NCBI GenBank assembly: GCA_016210005.1 | Contig: JACQVA010000097.1 | Location: forward strand, 1-64,000 | Source of the DNA: Deltaproteobacteria bacterium | GTDB taxonomy: Bacteria > Desulfobacterota > Binatia > HRBIN30 > JACQVA1 | DNA: 64,000 bases | Reading direction: 5' to 3' | Translations under genes and position numbers: made by a program | Notes under the pieces: model-generated | Told to the model about the DNA's origin: nothing | Seen by the model: only the letters and a program-made list of their open reading frames with translations | Database searches by the model: none | Shown: positions 10,455-20,160 of the stretch, in pieces | Layout: each line of letters opens with the position of its first letter | Position numbering within the stretch: position 1 is the stretch's first letter

Positions 10455-11165
10455 ATGCTGCTCTCGATCAAGAACCTCAACGTCTTCTACGGCGCCATCC
10501 ACGCCTTGCAGGGGGTGTCGCTGTCGGTAGCGCCGGGAGAGATCGTTACGCTTATCGGCTCCAATGGTGCCGGCAAGAGCACGCTGCTGCGTGCAATCAG
10601 CGGCTTGGTGGCGCCGGCGGCCGGGGAAATCGTCTTCGACAAGACGGTGCGGCTCGACCGGCTGCCGCCGCACACAATCGTGCGCGAAGGCATTAGCCAG
10701 GTGCCCGAAGGGCGGCAGGTGTTCGCCAATCTGACGGTGTGGGAAAACCTGCAGCTGGGGGCCTATCAACGTAAAGACCGGGAAGAAGTGCGCGAGACCA
10801 TGGCGCGGGTGTTTGAGCTCTTTCCCGTGCTGCAGGAACGGGTGCAGCAATCGGCGGCAACGTTGAGCGGCGGCGAGCAGCAGATGCTAGCGATTGGCCG
10901 GGCCTTGATGGCGCGGCCGCAGCTGCTGTTGCTCGATGAACCGTCGCTGGGCTTGGCGCCGCTGGTGGTGCAGAAGATCTTTGCCATCATCCGTGAGATC
11001 AACAGCCAGGGCACCACCATTCTGCTGGTGGAGCAAAATGCCCACATGGCGCTGCACGTTGCCGGCCGCGGCTACGTCTTGCAGACCGGACGCATCGTGC
11101 TCGAAGACACCGGCGCCAACTTGCTCAAGAGCCCGGAAGTACGCGCCGCGTATCTCGGTGAGTGA
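10455..11165 (+). CDS. livF: LIV-type ABC transporter ATP-binding protein LivF
   Basis: Second ATPase of the importer, 236 residues, forming a heterodimer with LivG. It shows Walker A GSNGAGKST, the ISQVPEGRQVFANLTVWENL segment typical of LivF, the signature LSGGEQQMLAIGRALM, Walker B LLLLDEPSLGLAP and the switch histidine position within LLVEQN (Gln-Asn, as is normal for LivF). Ends YLGE. It is the last gene of the transporter set; a LOG-family gene follows four bases later on the same strand. Confidence 0.96.
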   Translation: MLLSIKNLNVFYGAIHALQGVSLSVAPGEIVTLIGSNGAGKSTLLRAISGLVAPAAGEIVFDKTVRLDRLPPHTIVREGISQVPEGRQVFANLTVWENLQLGAYQRKDREEVRETMARVFELFPVLQERVQQSAATLSGGEQQMLAIGRALMARPQLLLLDEPSLGLAPLVVQKIFAIIREINSQGTTILLVEQNAHMALHVAGRGYVLQTGRIVLEDTGANLLKSPEVRAAYLGE

Positions 11166-11168
11166 GCC

Positions 11169-11759
11169 ATGACGATTCGCCGCCTGTGCGTCTTCTGCGG
11201 CTCGTCGCCGGGAGCCCGGCCGGCTTACGCCGGCGCTGCGGTGGAGTTGAGCGCTTGCCTGGTGCGGCGGGGTATCGAGTTGGTGTACGGCGGCGGTAAC
11301 GTCGGGCTGATGGGAATCTTGGCCGACGCTATGCTCGCGCGCGGGGGGCACGTGATCGGGGTCATTCCAGAAAGCCTGCGGGCCCTCGAAGTGGCGCACG
11401 TGGGGTTGCCCGACCTGCGGGTGGTGGAGAGCATGCACGGCCGCAAAGCCCTGATGGCCGACCTGGCGGATGGCTTCATTGCCCTGCCGGGCGGCTTGGG
11501 GACGTTGGAGGAGCTGTTCGAGGTCGCCACCTGGCGCCAGCTTGGTTTGCACGATAAGCCCCTTGGCTTGCTCAACGTCGGCGGCTACTTCGACCCTCTC
11601 ATAGCGCTCTTGGACCACGCAGTGAGCGAGCGCTTCTTGCGCCCGGAACATCGCCAACTGCTCTTGGTGGCGCCGGAGCCGGCGGGCTTGATCGAGGCGT
11701 TCCTGGCCTTTAAGCCGCCCGCACCGGAGAAGAAGTGGATCGACCGCAATCAGATGTGA
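11169..11759 (+). CDS. LOG family protein (TIGR00730, Rossmann-fold nucleotide phosphoribohydrolase)
   Basis: This 196-residue protein has the two defining LOG motifs, GGGNVGLMG at about 41-49 and PGGLGTLEE at 107-115, on a Rossmann-like fold that begins [12 protein letters not shown]. Family members hydrolyse nucleoside 5'-monophosphates (cytokinin riboside monophosphate, AMP and relatives) to free base and ribose-5-phosphate. The catalytic Arg/Glu set is present (GRKALM, TLEE). Bacterial physiological roles are poorly known. It directly follows livF and overlaps the next gene (folate metabolism) by 25 bp, hinting at a link with nucleotide/one-carbon housekeeping rather than hormone synthesis. 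Confidence 0.93.
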   Translation: MTIRRLCVFCGSSPGARPAYAGAAVELSACLVRRGIELVYGGGNVGLMGILADAMLARGGHVIGVIPESLRALEVAHVGLPDLRVVESMHGRKALMADLADGFIALPGGLGTLEELFEVATWRQLGLHDKPLGLLNVGGYFDPLIALLDHAVSERFLRPEHRQLLLVAPEPAGLIEAFLAFKPPAPEKKWIDRNQM

Positions 11760-12385
11760 GCGAGCTGCTGCGCGCCAAGGCGGAATGGCGGGTCCGGCTG
11801 CGGGCGCGGCTGGCCGCTATGACGCCGGGGGAGCGGACGGCGCAGAGCCGCCGGATCTGCGAATCGGTGAGCGCCCGGGAAGTATTTCGCCGGGCACCGG
11901 CCGTTCTGCTGTATCGACCGTTGCCGAGCGAAGTGGACGTTACAGCGCTGTGGCGCGAGGCTGAGGCGAGGGGATGCCGGACGTTCTTCCCCCGGATGCG
12001 CGGCCCGAATCAGCCGCTGCGCTTCGTGCGCGTGCACGCGGATACCGAATGGCGCGCCAGCATACAGCCATTCCTGGAGCCGCAGTCTGATGAAGACCTA
12101 AGCGCGACCGAGGCTCGTGACTGCGTTATCATCGTGCCGGGGTTGGGGTTCTCACCCCGCGGTGGCCGCCTTGGACGCGGCCAGGGTTACTTTGACCGCA
12201 CCCTGGTTGCGCCTCCTCTGGGCGGGCAGGGATACCGGATCGGGGTGGCGTTTGCCGAGCAGTTGGTGGAGGACTTGCCCATCGGCCTGCTCGACGTGCC
12301 CATGCACGCCGTCGTCAGCTCGGCCAACGCCTGGATCGAGGGTTTACAGCCCGAAGCGCAACCTGATATCAAGGCACCCCTGTGA
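11735..12385 (+). CDS. fau: 5-formyltetrahydrofolate cyclo-ligase
   Basis: Converts 5-formyl-THF to 5,10-methenyl-THF using ATP, returning a storage folate to one-carbon metabolism. The 216-residue protein has the YgfA/MTHFS motifs: an N-terminal basic R[10 protein letters not shown] helix, [16 protein letters not shown], and the ATP-binding loop [20 protein letters not shown]. The start ATG 11735 lies inside the LOG gene; GTG 11755 would give a protein shorter by about seven residues and cannot be excluded. Next gene is metK, so the pair supplies methyl-cycle functions. Confidence 0.93.
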   Translation: MDRPQSDVSELLRAKAEWRVRLRARLAAMTPGERTAQSRRICESVSAREVFRRAPAVLLYRPLPSEVDVTALWREAEARGCRTFFPRMRGPNQPLRFVRVHADTEWRASIQPFLEPQSDEDLSATEARDCVIIVPGLGFSPRGGRLGRGQGYFDRTLVAPPLGGQGYRIGVAFAEQLVEDLPIGLLDVPMHAVVSSANAWIEGLQPEAQPDIKAPL

Positions 12386-12426
12386 GTTCGGCCGGCCAAC
12401 GGCCCGAACCTGGAGAGGCTCTTACT

Positions 12427-13596
<1,170 letters not shown>

Positions 13597-13752
13597 CGGG
13601 GCAGGCGAGCCAGCGGGGTAGGGCCGCCCCTGCGATCGGGCCGACATGCAGCCGGCAAGAAAGTGGCTTTGCCATTGTTGGCTTTCGTGGTAAACGGGAT
13701 TGGCACTCCCGGGAGGCAGTGGTGGTGAAGCCGGGAGCCGGAGGCTAGGCCG

Positions 13753-14073
13753 GTGCTCGCTAAGATTGATTCTTCCATATTGCACGAGATCGCTCGTATC
13801 ATCCAAGCGCGCTCGAAAGTTCCCGAACGGATCCGTGTGCAAGGGCGGCCGTACCAGATTACCTATCTGGAAGACCACAAGCAGCGGATCGAGGAAGCCA
13901 TCCGGCGCCACGACATCGACCGGTTGGGGATGCTCTTCGGGCAGTTGCAGAGCAAAGTGAAGTACCAGCTCTTGCGCCGTCCGGCGCAACGCAAGAAGAC
14001 GGCACGGCCCCCGGCGCGGCGGACCCGCTCGACGCGGGCGCGATCAACCAGGCGGCGCGCCGCCCGCAGCTGA
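13753..14073 (+). CDS. Small basic protein of unknown function
   Basis: An unrecognised 106-residue protein (GTG start). Residues 1-75 look like a folded helical domain (HEIARIIQARSKVPERIRVQ, YQITYLEDHKQRIEEAIRRH). Residues 76-106 are a Lys/Arg/Thr/Ala-rich tail (RPAQRKKTARPPARRTRSTR) such as is seen in nucleic-acid-binding proteins. It has no signal peptide or membrane segment. It lies 156 bp after metK and 31 bp before the sugar cluster. A DNA- or RNA-binding role is a guess from charge only. Confidence 0.6.
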   Translation: MLAKIDSSILHEIARIIQARSKVPERIRVQGRPYQITYLEDHKQRIEEAIRRHDIDRLGMLFGQLQSKVKYQLLRRPAQRKKTARPPARRTRSTRARSTRRRAARS

Positions 14074-14104
14074 CACGATTACGCCAGTAGCAGCCACTCG
14101 CAGG

Positions 14105-15652
14105 TTGGCTTCCCGGAGATGGGCGGCCAGGCTAGTACGGCTAGGGCAGGGGCCGTGGGCGCGTGGTGCCGCCCCGGTGGCGGTATTGGCGCTTTTCTAC
14201 GGGCTCTCATACTGCGACGCCACCGGCGCTTTCTTCCACTACGACGACTACTGGGTGCTGAGCGAGGCCGCGGCCGTGGATCTGCGCGGGCCGCTGGATA
14301 TCGTGCAGTTCTTTGTTCCGGGTCGAAACGGCTTCGTGCTCTACCGGCCGCTGTCCACGGTGGTCTACTTCCGTCTCTTGCACGCCGCGTTCGGCTACGA
14401 TGCGGCCGGCTATCACGCCGTGCAGGTCCTCTTTCATTGCCTCAATGGGCTGCTCGGTTACGCGATCGCATCGACGGTTTTGCGGTCCCGACTGCTCGGG
14501 CTAGCGGTGGCCTTGGTCTATGCCAGCGCGCCCGGGCACGCCATCGCCGTGTTTTGGATGGCGCTCTTCAGCATGACCGGCACGGCTTTCTTCTACTTGC
14601 TGTGCCTTTGCCTGTGGCTGCGGTGGGATGGTCGCGCCCGGTTGGCGCTGTGTCTACCCCTGTTCCTGGCCGCACTCGGCTGTGGCGAGCACGCGGTTAC
14701 TTTGCCGGTAGTGCTCAGCCTCAGCGTGGTCTTGCTCGAAGGGAGATGGCCGAATCGGCGGGATTGGCTGGCCCAGGCTCCTTTCTATGCCGTGGCGCTA
14801 GCGTACGCGGCGGCCAAGCTGTACTACCTGCGCTTCGTGTTCCCATTTTCGTTCCCCGACCCATTTCGGCAAGCAGCCACGCTGCGAGCCTACGGTTGGC
14901 ATGCCGATCCTTGGGGGATCCTGGACCACCTCGGTCGCTACGCCGCGTTCGGGTTCAACCTGCTGTTTGCCGTAATCGACCCCGGCCCCCCGGGGACGAG
15001 TTGGCCGATCACGGGGATTGGCGGAGTCGTGACCGCGGCGACCGTGGTGGCGGCGGTGTTGGCCCGGCCGGGGCGTCGGATTTCGGCAGAGAAACGGGCC
15101 GTGGCGTTCGGGTTGGCTCTGTTCGCCGTGGCATTGCTGCCGGTACTCGGCCTGCGTGATCACACCTACGGGTACTACGTTGGCATCGCCGGCTTGGGCT
15201 TGGCCCTCGCCGCGGTGGCGGCGTTGGCGGCGCTACCGCGCCGCGGGGTAGCGGCTGCGGCGGCGTGCGCCGGCGTCGTCCTGCTGGTGCACGTGGGGGT
15301 GACCTGGGGCAGCGCCCGGGCGCAACGGGATTTCGATTTCCTTCGCGAATTCTCGCGCTCAGCGGCTCGCTGGCTCTATACGGTGGAATGGATTGCCGAT
15401 CATGATCCGGGCACCCGTGAGCTGGTGGTGGCGCGCAATCCGTTGACATTCATGCTGTTCGACGATACCGGAGCGCATCGCTTGATTCTGCCGGATGTGC
15501 ACCTCGGCGTGCGCTCGGTGGAGGAGGTGTCACGAGTGGAAGCGAGTCCCGGGCGCCGTACGATGAGTGCGCCCTATGTGTTAGCGCCCGGCCAGCCGTG
15601 GCCGGGAAGTCAGCGGCGATGGGATTGGTTGCGATGGCCACCCGTGTCGTAG
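14105..15652 (+). CDS. Polytopic GT-C-type glycosyltransferase-like membrane protein
   Basis: The 515-residue membrane protein has about eleven hydrophobic spans. Right after the first span is the acidic motif FFHYDDYWVL, which matches the position of the catalytic Asp-containing loop in GT-C glycosyltransferases (dolichol-phosphate-mannose-type and bacterial lipid-sugar-using enzymes). A second loop contains RPLSTVVYF, and the last 100 residues form a soluble domain. TTG at 14105 is the likely start; alternatives would remove part of the first basic segment. It overlaps the next gene (epimerase), consistent with surface glycan synthesis. Donor and acceptor are unknown, and a non-enzymatic membrane protein is possible. 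Confidence 0.72.
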   Translation: MASRRWAARLVRLGQGPWARGAAPVAVLALFYGLSYCDATGAFFHYDDYWVLSEAAAVDLRGPLDIVQFFVPGRNGFVLYRPLSTVVYFRLLHAAFGYDAAGYHAVQVLFHCLNGLLGYAIASTVLRSRLLGLAVALVYASAPGHAIAVFWMALFSMTGTAFFYLLCLCLWLRWDGRARLALCLPLFLAALGCGEHAVTLPVVLSLSVVLLEGRWPNRRDWLAQAPFYAVALAYAAAKLYYLRFVFPFSFPDPFRQAATLRAYGWHADPWGILDHLGRYAAFGFNLLFAVIDPGPPGTSWPITGIGGVVTAATVVAAVLARPGRRISAEKRAVAFGLALFAVALLPVLGLRDHTYGYYVGIAGLGLALAAVAALAALPRRGVAAAAACAGVVLLVHVGVTWGSARAQRDFDFLREFSRSAARWLYTVEWIADHDPGTRELVVARNPLTFMLFDDTGAHRLILPDVHLGVRSVEEVSRVEASPGRRTMSAPYVLAPGQPWPGSQRRWDWLRWPPVS

Positions 15653-16596
15653 TTACCGGCGGGGCCGGGTTCATCGGCCGTGCGGTGGTCGGGGAGCTAC
15701 TGCGCCGCGGCTACATCGTCAGTGTTGTCGACGACCTGAGCAAAGAAGGGGCGGCGCCACCGGTGGGCGCACACTTCGAGCGCATCGACCTCACCGATCC
15801 GGAGCGCACGCGTGTTGCCTTCACGGGTCACGACGTCTGCATCAACCTGGCGGCCAAGATCGGCGGCATTGCTTACTTCCACAAGTTTCCCGCTGACATC
15901 CTGGCCGAAAACGATCGCATCTACGCCGCCACTTTCCGCGCCGCCGCCGGGTTGCGCTTTCGCCGCATCGTGTTTGTCTCGTCGTCTATGGTGTTCGAGA
16001 AGGCGACTAGTTTCCCCAGTCACGAGCGCGATGTCTGGGAAATCGCACCACCGCTGACGGCTTACGGATTCAGCAAGTTGGCCGGCGAGTACTACTGCCG
16101 CGCCTTTCATGACCAGTTCGGCCTCCCGTACACGATCATCCGCCCGTTCAACGCCTATGGGCCGGAGGAACTCCCGGGCGACGAGGTCGGCCTCGCCCAC
16201 GTCATCCCCGACTTGATCAAGAAGGCGCTCGATCTCGGCGATTCCGACGAGCCGCTGGAATTACTCGGCAACGGCGAGCAGACGCGTTGCTTCACCCACG
16301 TGCGCGACATCGCCCGCGGCATCGTCGCCGCCATGGAATCCGAGGCCGCCGTCAACGAAGACTTCAACCTCAGTACCGGCGAGGAGACCCGGATCATCGA
16401 GCTGGCGCGGCTGATTCACGATCTCTGCCGCCCGGACGTGCCGTTTAGCGTCCGGCACGTTGAGCCGCTGCAGCACGACATACAGCGGCGGGTGCCGGCG
16501 GTCGGCAAGGCCCGCGAGAAGTTGGGCTGGCAGGCGCAGATTGCGCTGCGGGACGGGTTGGCGGAAGTGATTGCCGCCTATCGGATGCGAAGATGA
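15634..16596 (+). CDS. NAD-dependent nucleotide-sugar epimerase/dehydratase (extended SDR)
   Basis: A 320-residue Rossmann enzyme. The dinucleotide motif TGGAGFIG starts at residue 8 (G9-x-x-G12-x-x-G15), and the catalytic Ser (SSSMVF, about 116-118), Tyr144 and Lys148 (AYGFSK) are all present. The substrate-side motif RPFNAYGP is typical of UDP- or GDP-hexose 4-epimerases and dehydratases. ATG 15634 puts the first strand at the N-terminus; ATG 15619 would add five residues. It overlaps both neighbours, so it belongs to the sugar operon. The exact sugar cannot be read. Confidence 0.92.
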   Translation: MATRVVVTGGAGFIGRAVVGELLRRGYIVSVVDDLSKEGAAPPVGAHFERIDLTDPERTRVAFTGHDVCINLAAKIGGIAYFHKFPADILAENDRIYAATFRAAAGLRFRRIVFVSSSMVFEKATSFPSHERDVWEIAPPLTAYGFSKLAGEYYCRAFHDQFGLPYTIIRPFNAYGPEELPGDEVGLAHVIPDLIKKALDLGDSDEPLELLGNGEQTRCFTHVRDIARGIVAAMESEAAVNEDFNLSTGEETRIIELARLIHDLCRPDVPFSVRHVEPLQHDIQRRVPAVGKAREKLGWQAQIALRDGLAEVIAAYRMRR

Positions 16597-17837
16597 AGAA
16601 GGACGATGGCACCACCGTAGCCGTGGTCGGGCTCGGCCGCGTCGGCTTGCCGCTGGCGCTGGTGTTTGCCGAGCACGGCTGCCGGGTGCTGGGGGTCGAA
16701 GTTGATCCGGCCCGACTCAGCGCGTTGCAGGCCGGCAGGTTGCCGTTCATCGAGGAAGGCGCCGCGGAGCTGCTGGCGCGTCACGCCGGCCGGAGCTTTC
16801 GTCCCGGCGGTGATCCGGCTGCCGTCGGCCAGGCCGACTACGTGGTGTTGACCTTCGGCACGCCGGTGGACGAGCACATGAATCCGGCCTACACCCAGCT
16901 CGAGCGTGTGGTCGCCGGCTTGATTCCGCACTTCCGCTCGGGGCAGACGCTCATCCTGCGCAGCACCGTCGCCCCGGGTACCACGAACTACTTGCGCCGC
17001 TTCATCGAGCGCGAGACCGCTTTGGTCGTCGGCCGCGATTTTTTTATCGCCTTTTGCCCCGAGCGCATTGCCGAGGGCCAAGCGATCCCGGAAATCGCCG
17101 AGATTCCCCAGATCGTCGGCGCCCTCGATCCCGAAAGCTCACGCCGCGCCTCCGACCTTTTCGGTCGCATCGCGCCCGAACTCCTCCACAGCGACGCCAC
17201 TGCCGCCGAGCTGGCCAAGCTGTTCTGCAACATGCACCGCTACATCGACTTCGCCATCGGCAACGAGTTCATGGTCATCGCCATGCAGCACGGCGCCAAC
17301 ATCTACGAGGTCGTCAACCTCGTCAACCACAACTACAAGCGCGCCGGGCTCAAGCTGCCCGGGCTGACCGGCGGGCCGTGCCTGTACAAGGATGGTTTCT
17401 TCCTGGTCGATCGAGTCCCCTTCGCCGACCTCATCTCCGTGGCCTGGAAGATCAACGAGACGGTGCCCGGCTTCCTCATCGAGCGGATCAAGCGCGAGCG
17501 CGACCTGAGCGGGTTGAACGCGGCGATTCTCGGTCTCGCCTTCAAACGCAACATCGACGACAACCGCAACTCCCTAGCGTACAAGGTCCGCAAGATCCTG
17601 GCCGCGGAAGGCTGCCACACGTTGCTGCACGACCCCTACTTTGCCCCGGGGGAAATCGAGCCGGTGGTGCGCCAAGCGGACTTGGTGTTCGTGGCCATGA
17701 ACCACGACGTCTATCGCGAGCTTGGCCGGCGCCGCTTCCGCGCCATGTTGAAGGATGACGCGCTGGTGTGCGACATCTGGAATATGTTCGGCAATGGTGA
17801 AATCGTGTACCGAAAACGAGACCTGCCGCTTGAGTGA
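16593..17837 (+). CDS. Nucleotide-sugar dehydrogenase (UDP-glucose/UDP-N-acetylmannosamine dehydrogenase family)
   Basis: Oxidises the C6 hydroxyl of a UDP- or GDP-sugar to a carboxylate with two NAD. The 414-residue protein has the N-terminal GLGRVGLP dinucleotide loop (13-20), the STVAPGT segment, catalytic Lys near 209 (AELAKLFCN) and the nucleophile Cys263 in GGPCLYKD. A C-terminal UDP-binding domain has GLAFKRNIDDNRNS. PCLYKD instead of GFPKD and the FCPERIAEG segment favour the WecC/Cap-type branch over UDP-glucose dehydrogenase, but the substrate remains uncertain. Start and stop overlap the epimerase and GT2 genes. Confidence 0.92.
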   Translation: MKKDDGTTVAVVGLGRVGLPLALVFAEHGCRVLGVEVDPARLSALQAGRLPFIEEGAAELLARHAGRSFRPGGDPAAVGQADYVVLTFGTPVDEHMNPAYTQLERVVAGLIPHFRSGQTLILRSTVAPGTTNYLRRFIERETALVVGRDFFIAFCPERIAEGQAIPEIAEIPQIVGALDPESSRRASDLFGRIAPELLHSDATAAELAKLFCNMHRYIDFAIGNEFMVIAMQHGANIYEVVNLVNHNYKRAGLKLPGLTGGPCLYKDGFFLVDRVPFADLISVAWKINETVPGFLIERIKRERDLSGLNAAILGLAFKRNIDDNRNSLAYKVRKILAAEGCHTLLHDPYFAPGEIEPVVRQADLVFVAMNHDVYRELGRRRFRAMLKDDALVCDIWNMFGNGEIVYRKRDLPLE

Positions 17838-18591
17838 ACCGACGGACCCAGACCTGTCCATAGTCATTCCCGTGTTCAACGAGGGCGCCAATATCCGCGC
17901 CACTTTGGAAAGCCTCTACGCCCAGGTTCAAGTCCCCAAGCGCGTTTACGTCGTTTACGACTTCGAGGAGGACGACACGCTGCCGGTGGTCCGCGCTCTC
18001 CAGGCGCAGCTGCCGGAGTTGCATCTGCTGCGCAACCGTTTCGGTCGCGGCGCTCACAGTGCGATTCGCACCGGCCTGCTGGCACCCGCCGGCGGTGTGG
18101 CAGTGGTGATGATGGCGGATCTCTCGGATGACGTGCGCGCCCTGCCGCTGATGTACGAAAAGGCCCGCGCCGGCGCGATGGTGGTATGTGCCTCGCGTTA
18201 CAGCCCGGGCGGCCGGCAGATCGGCGGTCCGTGGCTGAAAGGGCGGCTGTCGCGTCTGGCAGGTTGGAGCCTGCACCACTTGGTCGGGCTGCCCACGCTC
18301 GACGTGACCAACTCGTTCAAGGCCTACCGCCGCGAGTTGCTCGACGCCGTTACGATCGAGAGCGATGGCGGCTTCGAGATCGGCATGGAGTTGGTGGTCA
18401 AGGCGTTTGCAGCCGGATATCGAGTGGAGGAGGTGCCCTGCGTCTCCCACGCCGACCGGCCGGCGGGCTCGTCGCGCTTTCAATTGCTGCGATGGTTTCC
18501 CAAGTACCTGCGCTGGTGGGCCTATGCTGTGCGCAATCGCCCGGGGAGAGTTCGCGGTGACCGAGCAACTTCCCGCCCACTGGCGGGTTAG
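17830..18591 (+). CDS. Glycosyltransferase family 2
   Basis: A 253-residue GT-A fold transferase. It shows the opening strand LSIVIPVFNEGANIRATLES, a metal-site region MMADLSDD in place of the usual DxD, the SFKAYRRELL acceptor segment and FEIGMELVVKAFAAGYRVEEVP. These fit the polyprenyl-phosphate mannose/glucose synthase-like group. TTG at 17830 is chosen because it removes an out-of-family N-terminal segment and overlaps the preceding stop by 8 bp. The C-terminus lacks membrane spans, unlike DPM1-type enzymes with tails. Its stop overlaps the sigma-factor GTG by one base. Confidence 0.9.
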   Translation: MSEPTDPDLSIVIPVFNEGANIRATLESLYAQVQVPKRVYVVYDFEEDDTLPVVRALQAQLPELHLLRNRFGRGAHSAIRTGLLAPAGGVAVVMMADLSDDVRALPLMYEKARAGAMVVCASRYSPGGRQIGGPWLKGRLSRLAGWSLHHLVGLPTLDVTNSFKAYRRELLDAVTIESDGGFEIGMELVVKAFAAGYRVEEVPCVSHADRPAGSSRFQLLRWFPKYLRWWAYAVRNRPGRVRGDRATSRPLAG

Positions 18592-19187
18592 TGACGCTGA
18601 GCGCGCTGGTGACGCCGACCGACGACCCCGATGTGCAGCTCATGCTGGCGGTGCAGCGTGATGACCGCAGCGCCTTCGAGATGCTTTTTCGCAAGTACGC
18701 GCGCCCGCTGGTCGGATTCGCACGGCAGTTCGTCGGCAGCCAAGCGCGCGCGGAGGAATTGGTGCAAGACGTTTTCCTGCAAGTCTACCGGACGCGCCGG
18801 CAATATGCGCCGCGGGCGCGCTTTTCCACCTGGCTTTACCGTATCGCCACGAACATGTGCCTGAGCGAGGTCCGCCGCGGCGAGTACCATGGCCGCGTTC
18901 AGTCGTACGACGCCGCGCTCGATGACAGCGAGCGGCCGATGCAATGGGCCGATCCCGAGGCTCATAGCAGCGAGGAGGTCTTATTGAGCCGTGAGGCGGC
19001 CGAGAATATCCTCGCCGTGCTCGGAGCATTGCCGCCGCAACAGCGGGCCGCCCTGCTGCTCGCGCGCGCCGAAGGAATGTCGTACGAAGACGTGGCCGAG
19101 AGTCTCGGATGCTCGCTCTCGGCGGTGAAGAGCCTGATCCATCGGGCGACGGTTACACTACGGGAACGCTTGGGAGAGACGCGGTGA
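18591..19187 (+). CDS. ECF-type RNA polymerase sigma factor (sigma-70 family)
   Basis: A 198-residue extracytoplasmic-function sigma factor. Region 2 is present (DRSAFEMLFRKYARPL, ARFSTWLYRIATNMCL), as is region 4 with a helix-turn-helix (LPPQQRAALLLARAEGMSYEDVAESLGCSLSAVKSLIHRA). Region 3 is absent, as usual for ECF. GTG 18591 is used and overlaps the GT2 stop. The stop at 19187 overlaps the anti-sigma start (TGATG). It is therefore likely co-transcribed with the surface-sugar genes and controlled by the adjacent anti-sigma factor. Confidence 0.95.
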   Translation: MTLSALVTPTDDPDVQLMLAVQRDDRSAFEMLFRKYARPLVGFARQFVGSQARAEELVQDVFLQVYRTRRQYAPRARFSTWLYRIATNMCLSEVRRGEYHGRVQSYDAALDDSERPMQWADPEAHSSEEVLLSREAAENILAVLGALPPQQRAALLLARAEGMSYEDVAESLGCSLSAVKSLIHRATVTLRERLGETR

Positions 19188-19726
19188 TGTTCGGCTGGCT
19201 GGCTATGCGCTGTGACGGGGCGCGCGCCGATTTGGTGGCGTGGGTTGATGGTGCGCTGCCCACGCGCCGCGCCCGACAGCTCGCCCGTCACCTCGACGCG
19301 TGCCAGCAGTGCGCGAGCGAGGGCGCCAGCGTGCGCGCTAGCGCGCGGCAGCAGCAGACGCTGCTACGCTCGCTGACTGGCGCCGAGACGGTCGATGTCG
19401 ACGATCTATGGCGCCGGATGCGCTTGCGCCTGGCGGCCGAGCCGGAGCCGGCGCGCCGGTCGCTCAGCCTGCGTTGGCTGTGGCGTCCGGCGTTGGCATT
19501 CGCAGTCACCTTGGCCGTTGTGTGGGGTGGCGTGACCACGCTCGGCGACCACGATGCCTTGCTGATCAGCACCGGAGTGAAGTCGCCGCCAAAGAAGCTC
19601 GAGGAGAAGCCCGACCTATTCAAGGAATACGCGGTGATCGAAGAGCTGGAGGTGCTCGAACGGTTTCACACCGCCGACACCGATACGATCTTGGCCCCGG
19701 TAACCCCCGAAGCCAACCAAGGCTAG
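19187..19726 (+). CDS. Zinc-binding (ZAS) membrane anti-sigma factor
   Basis: A 179-residue partner of the ECF sigma factor. The cytoplasmic N-terminal domain has the H35-x3-C39-x2-C42 zinc motif (RHLDACQQC), which in ZAS proteins binds the sigma factor. A basic stretch is followed by one transmembrane segment at about 98-118, and the remainder (about 60 residues) would be periplasmic. ATG 19187 is preferred because it couples to the sigma gene stop; the longer upstream frame is antisense-like filler. No protease site can be read. Confidence 0.88.
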   Translation: MFGWLAMRCDGARADLVAWVDGALPTRRARQLARHLDACQQCASEGASVRASARQQQTLLRSLTGAETVDVDDLWRRMRLRLAAEPEPARRSLSLRWLWRPALAFAVTLAVVWGGVTTLGDHDALLISTGVKSPPKKLEEKPDLFKEYAVIEELEVLERFHTADTDTILAPVTPEANQG

Positions 19727-19740
19727 ATCGGCAGCAAGCG

Positions 19741-20136
19741 ATGAGCGTCACTCCCGTCTCCGGTCCCCCGTCTCTCTTCCCCCGTCCCTCTTCCCCCGGC
19801 TCATGTCTTACTTCTCACTTCTTACTTCTCACCCTGTGCAGTGTGCTCGCGGCCAGCGCGGTTGCCGCACCCCCGGGCGGGCTGGCGCAGGGCTGGCAAG
19901 AGTACAGCCCGCGCGAGCGTTACGACGCCTTGCAGAACTATCGCCGCCACGAGACCCTGCCGGCGGAGCGCCAGCAGGACATTGAACGCAACTACCAGCG
20001 CTGGCGCGAGATGCCGGAGCAGGAGCGCAGCCGCATTCGCCAGAACTACGAGCGTTACCGCCAACTAGCGCCCGATCAACGCCAGCGCCTCAAGCGGCGC
20101 TATCAGGAACAGAAGTCCGGAAGCGGAGAGCAGTGA
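19741..20136 (+). CDS. DUF3106-like secreted protein with repeat-derived signal region
   Basis: The 131-residue protein has a hydrophobic N-terminus ending near AASAVAAPP, a probable export signal. A mature helical, highly charged region follows (WQEYSPRERYDALQNYRRHE, LPAERQQDIERNYQRWREMP) with a repeated R-x-x-Q/N-Y-x-R pattern typical of DUF3106. This family often sits next to ECF sigma/anti-sigma genes; its function is unknown. The first 30 codons are encoded by a degenerate 7-bp repeat, so the true start may differ. No strong ribosome site is visible in front of ATG 19741. Confidence 0.72.
   Translation: MSVTPVSGPPSLFPRPSSPGSCLTSHFLLLTLCSVLAASAVAAPPGGLAQGWQEYSPRERYDALQNYRRHETLPAERQQDIERNYQRWREMPEQERSRIRQNYERYRQLAPDQRQRLKRRYQEQKSGSGEQ
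19749..19832. repeat. Twelve-unit degenerate heptamer repeat at the DUF3106 start
   Basis: Consecutive 7-base units run from 19749 to 19832: cactccc, gtctccg, gtccccc, gtctctc, ttccccc, gtccctc, ttccccc, ggctcat, gtcttac, ttctcac, ttcttac, ttctcac. A consensus of the form K-T-C-Y-Y-M-C fits nearly all of them. Because 7 is not a multiple of 3, the reading frame runs through every phase of the repeat. Confidence 0.8.
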
Positions 20137-20160
20137 GCAGGCTTCCCCGGGGGTCGGCCG

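Noticed and set aside
12386-12426. SAM riboswitch before metK
   Set aside because: The gap is only 41 bases, too short for any known SAM riboswitch.
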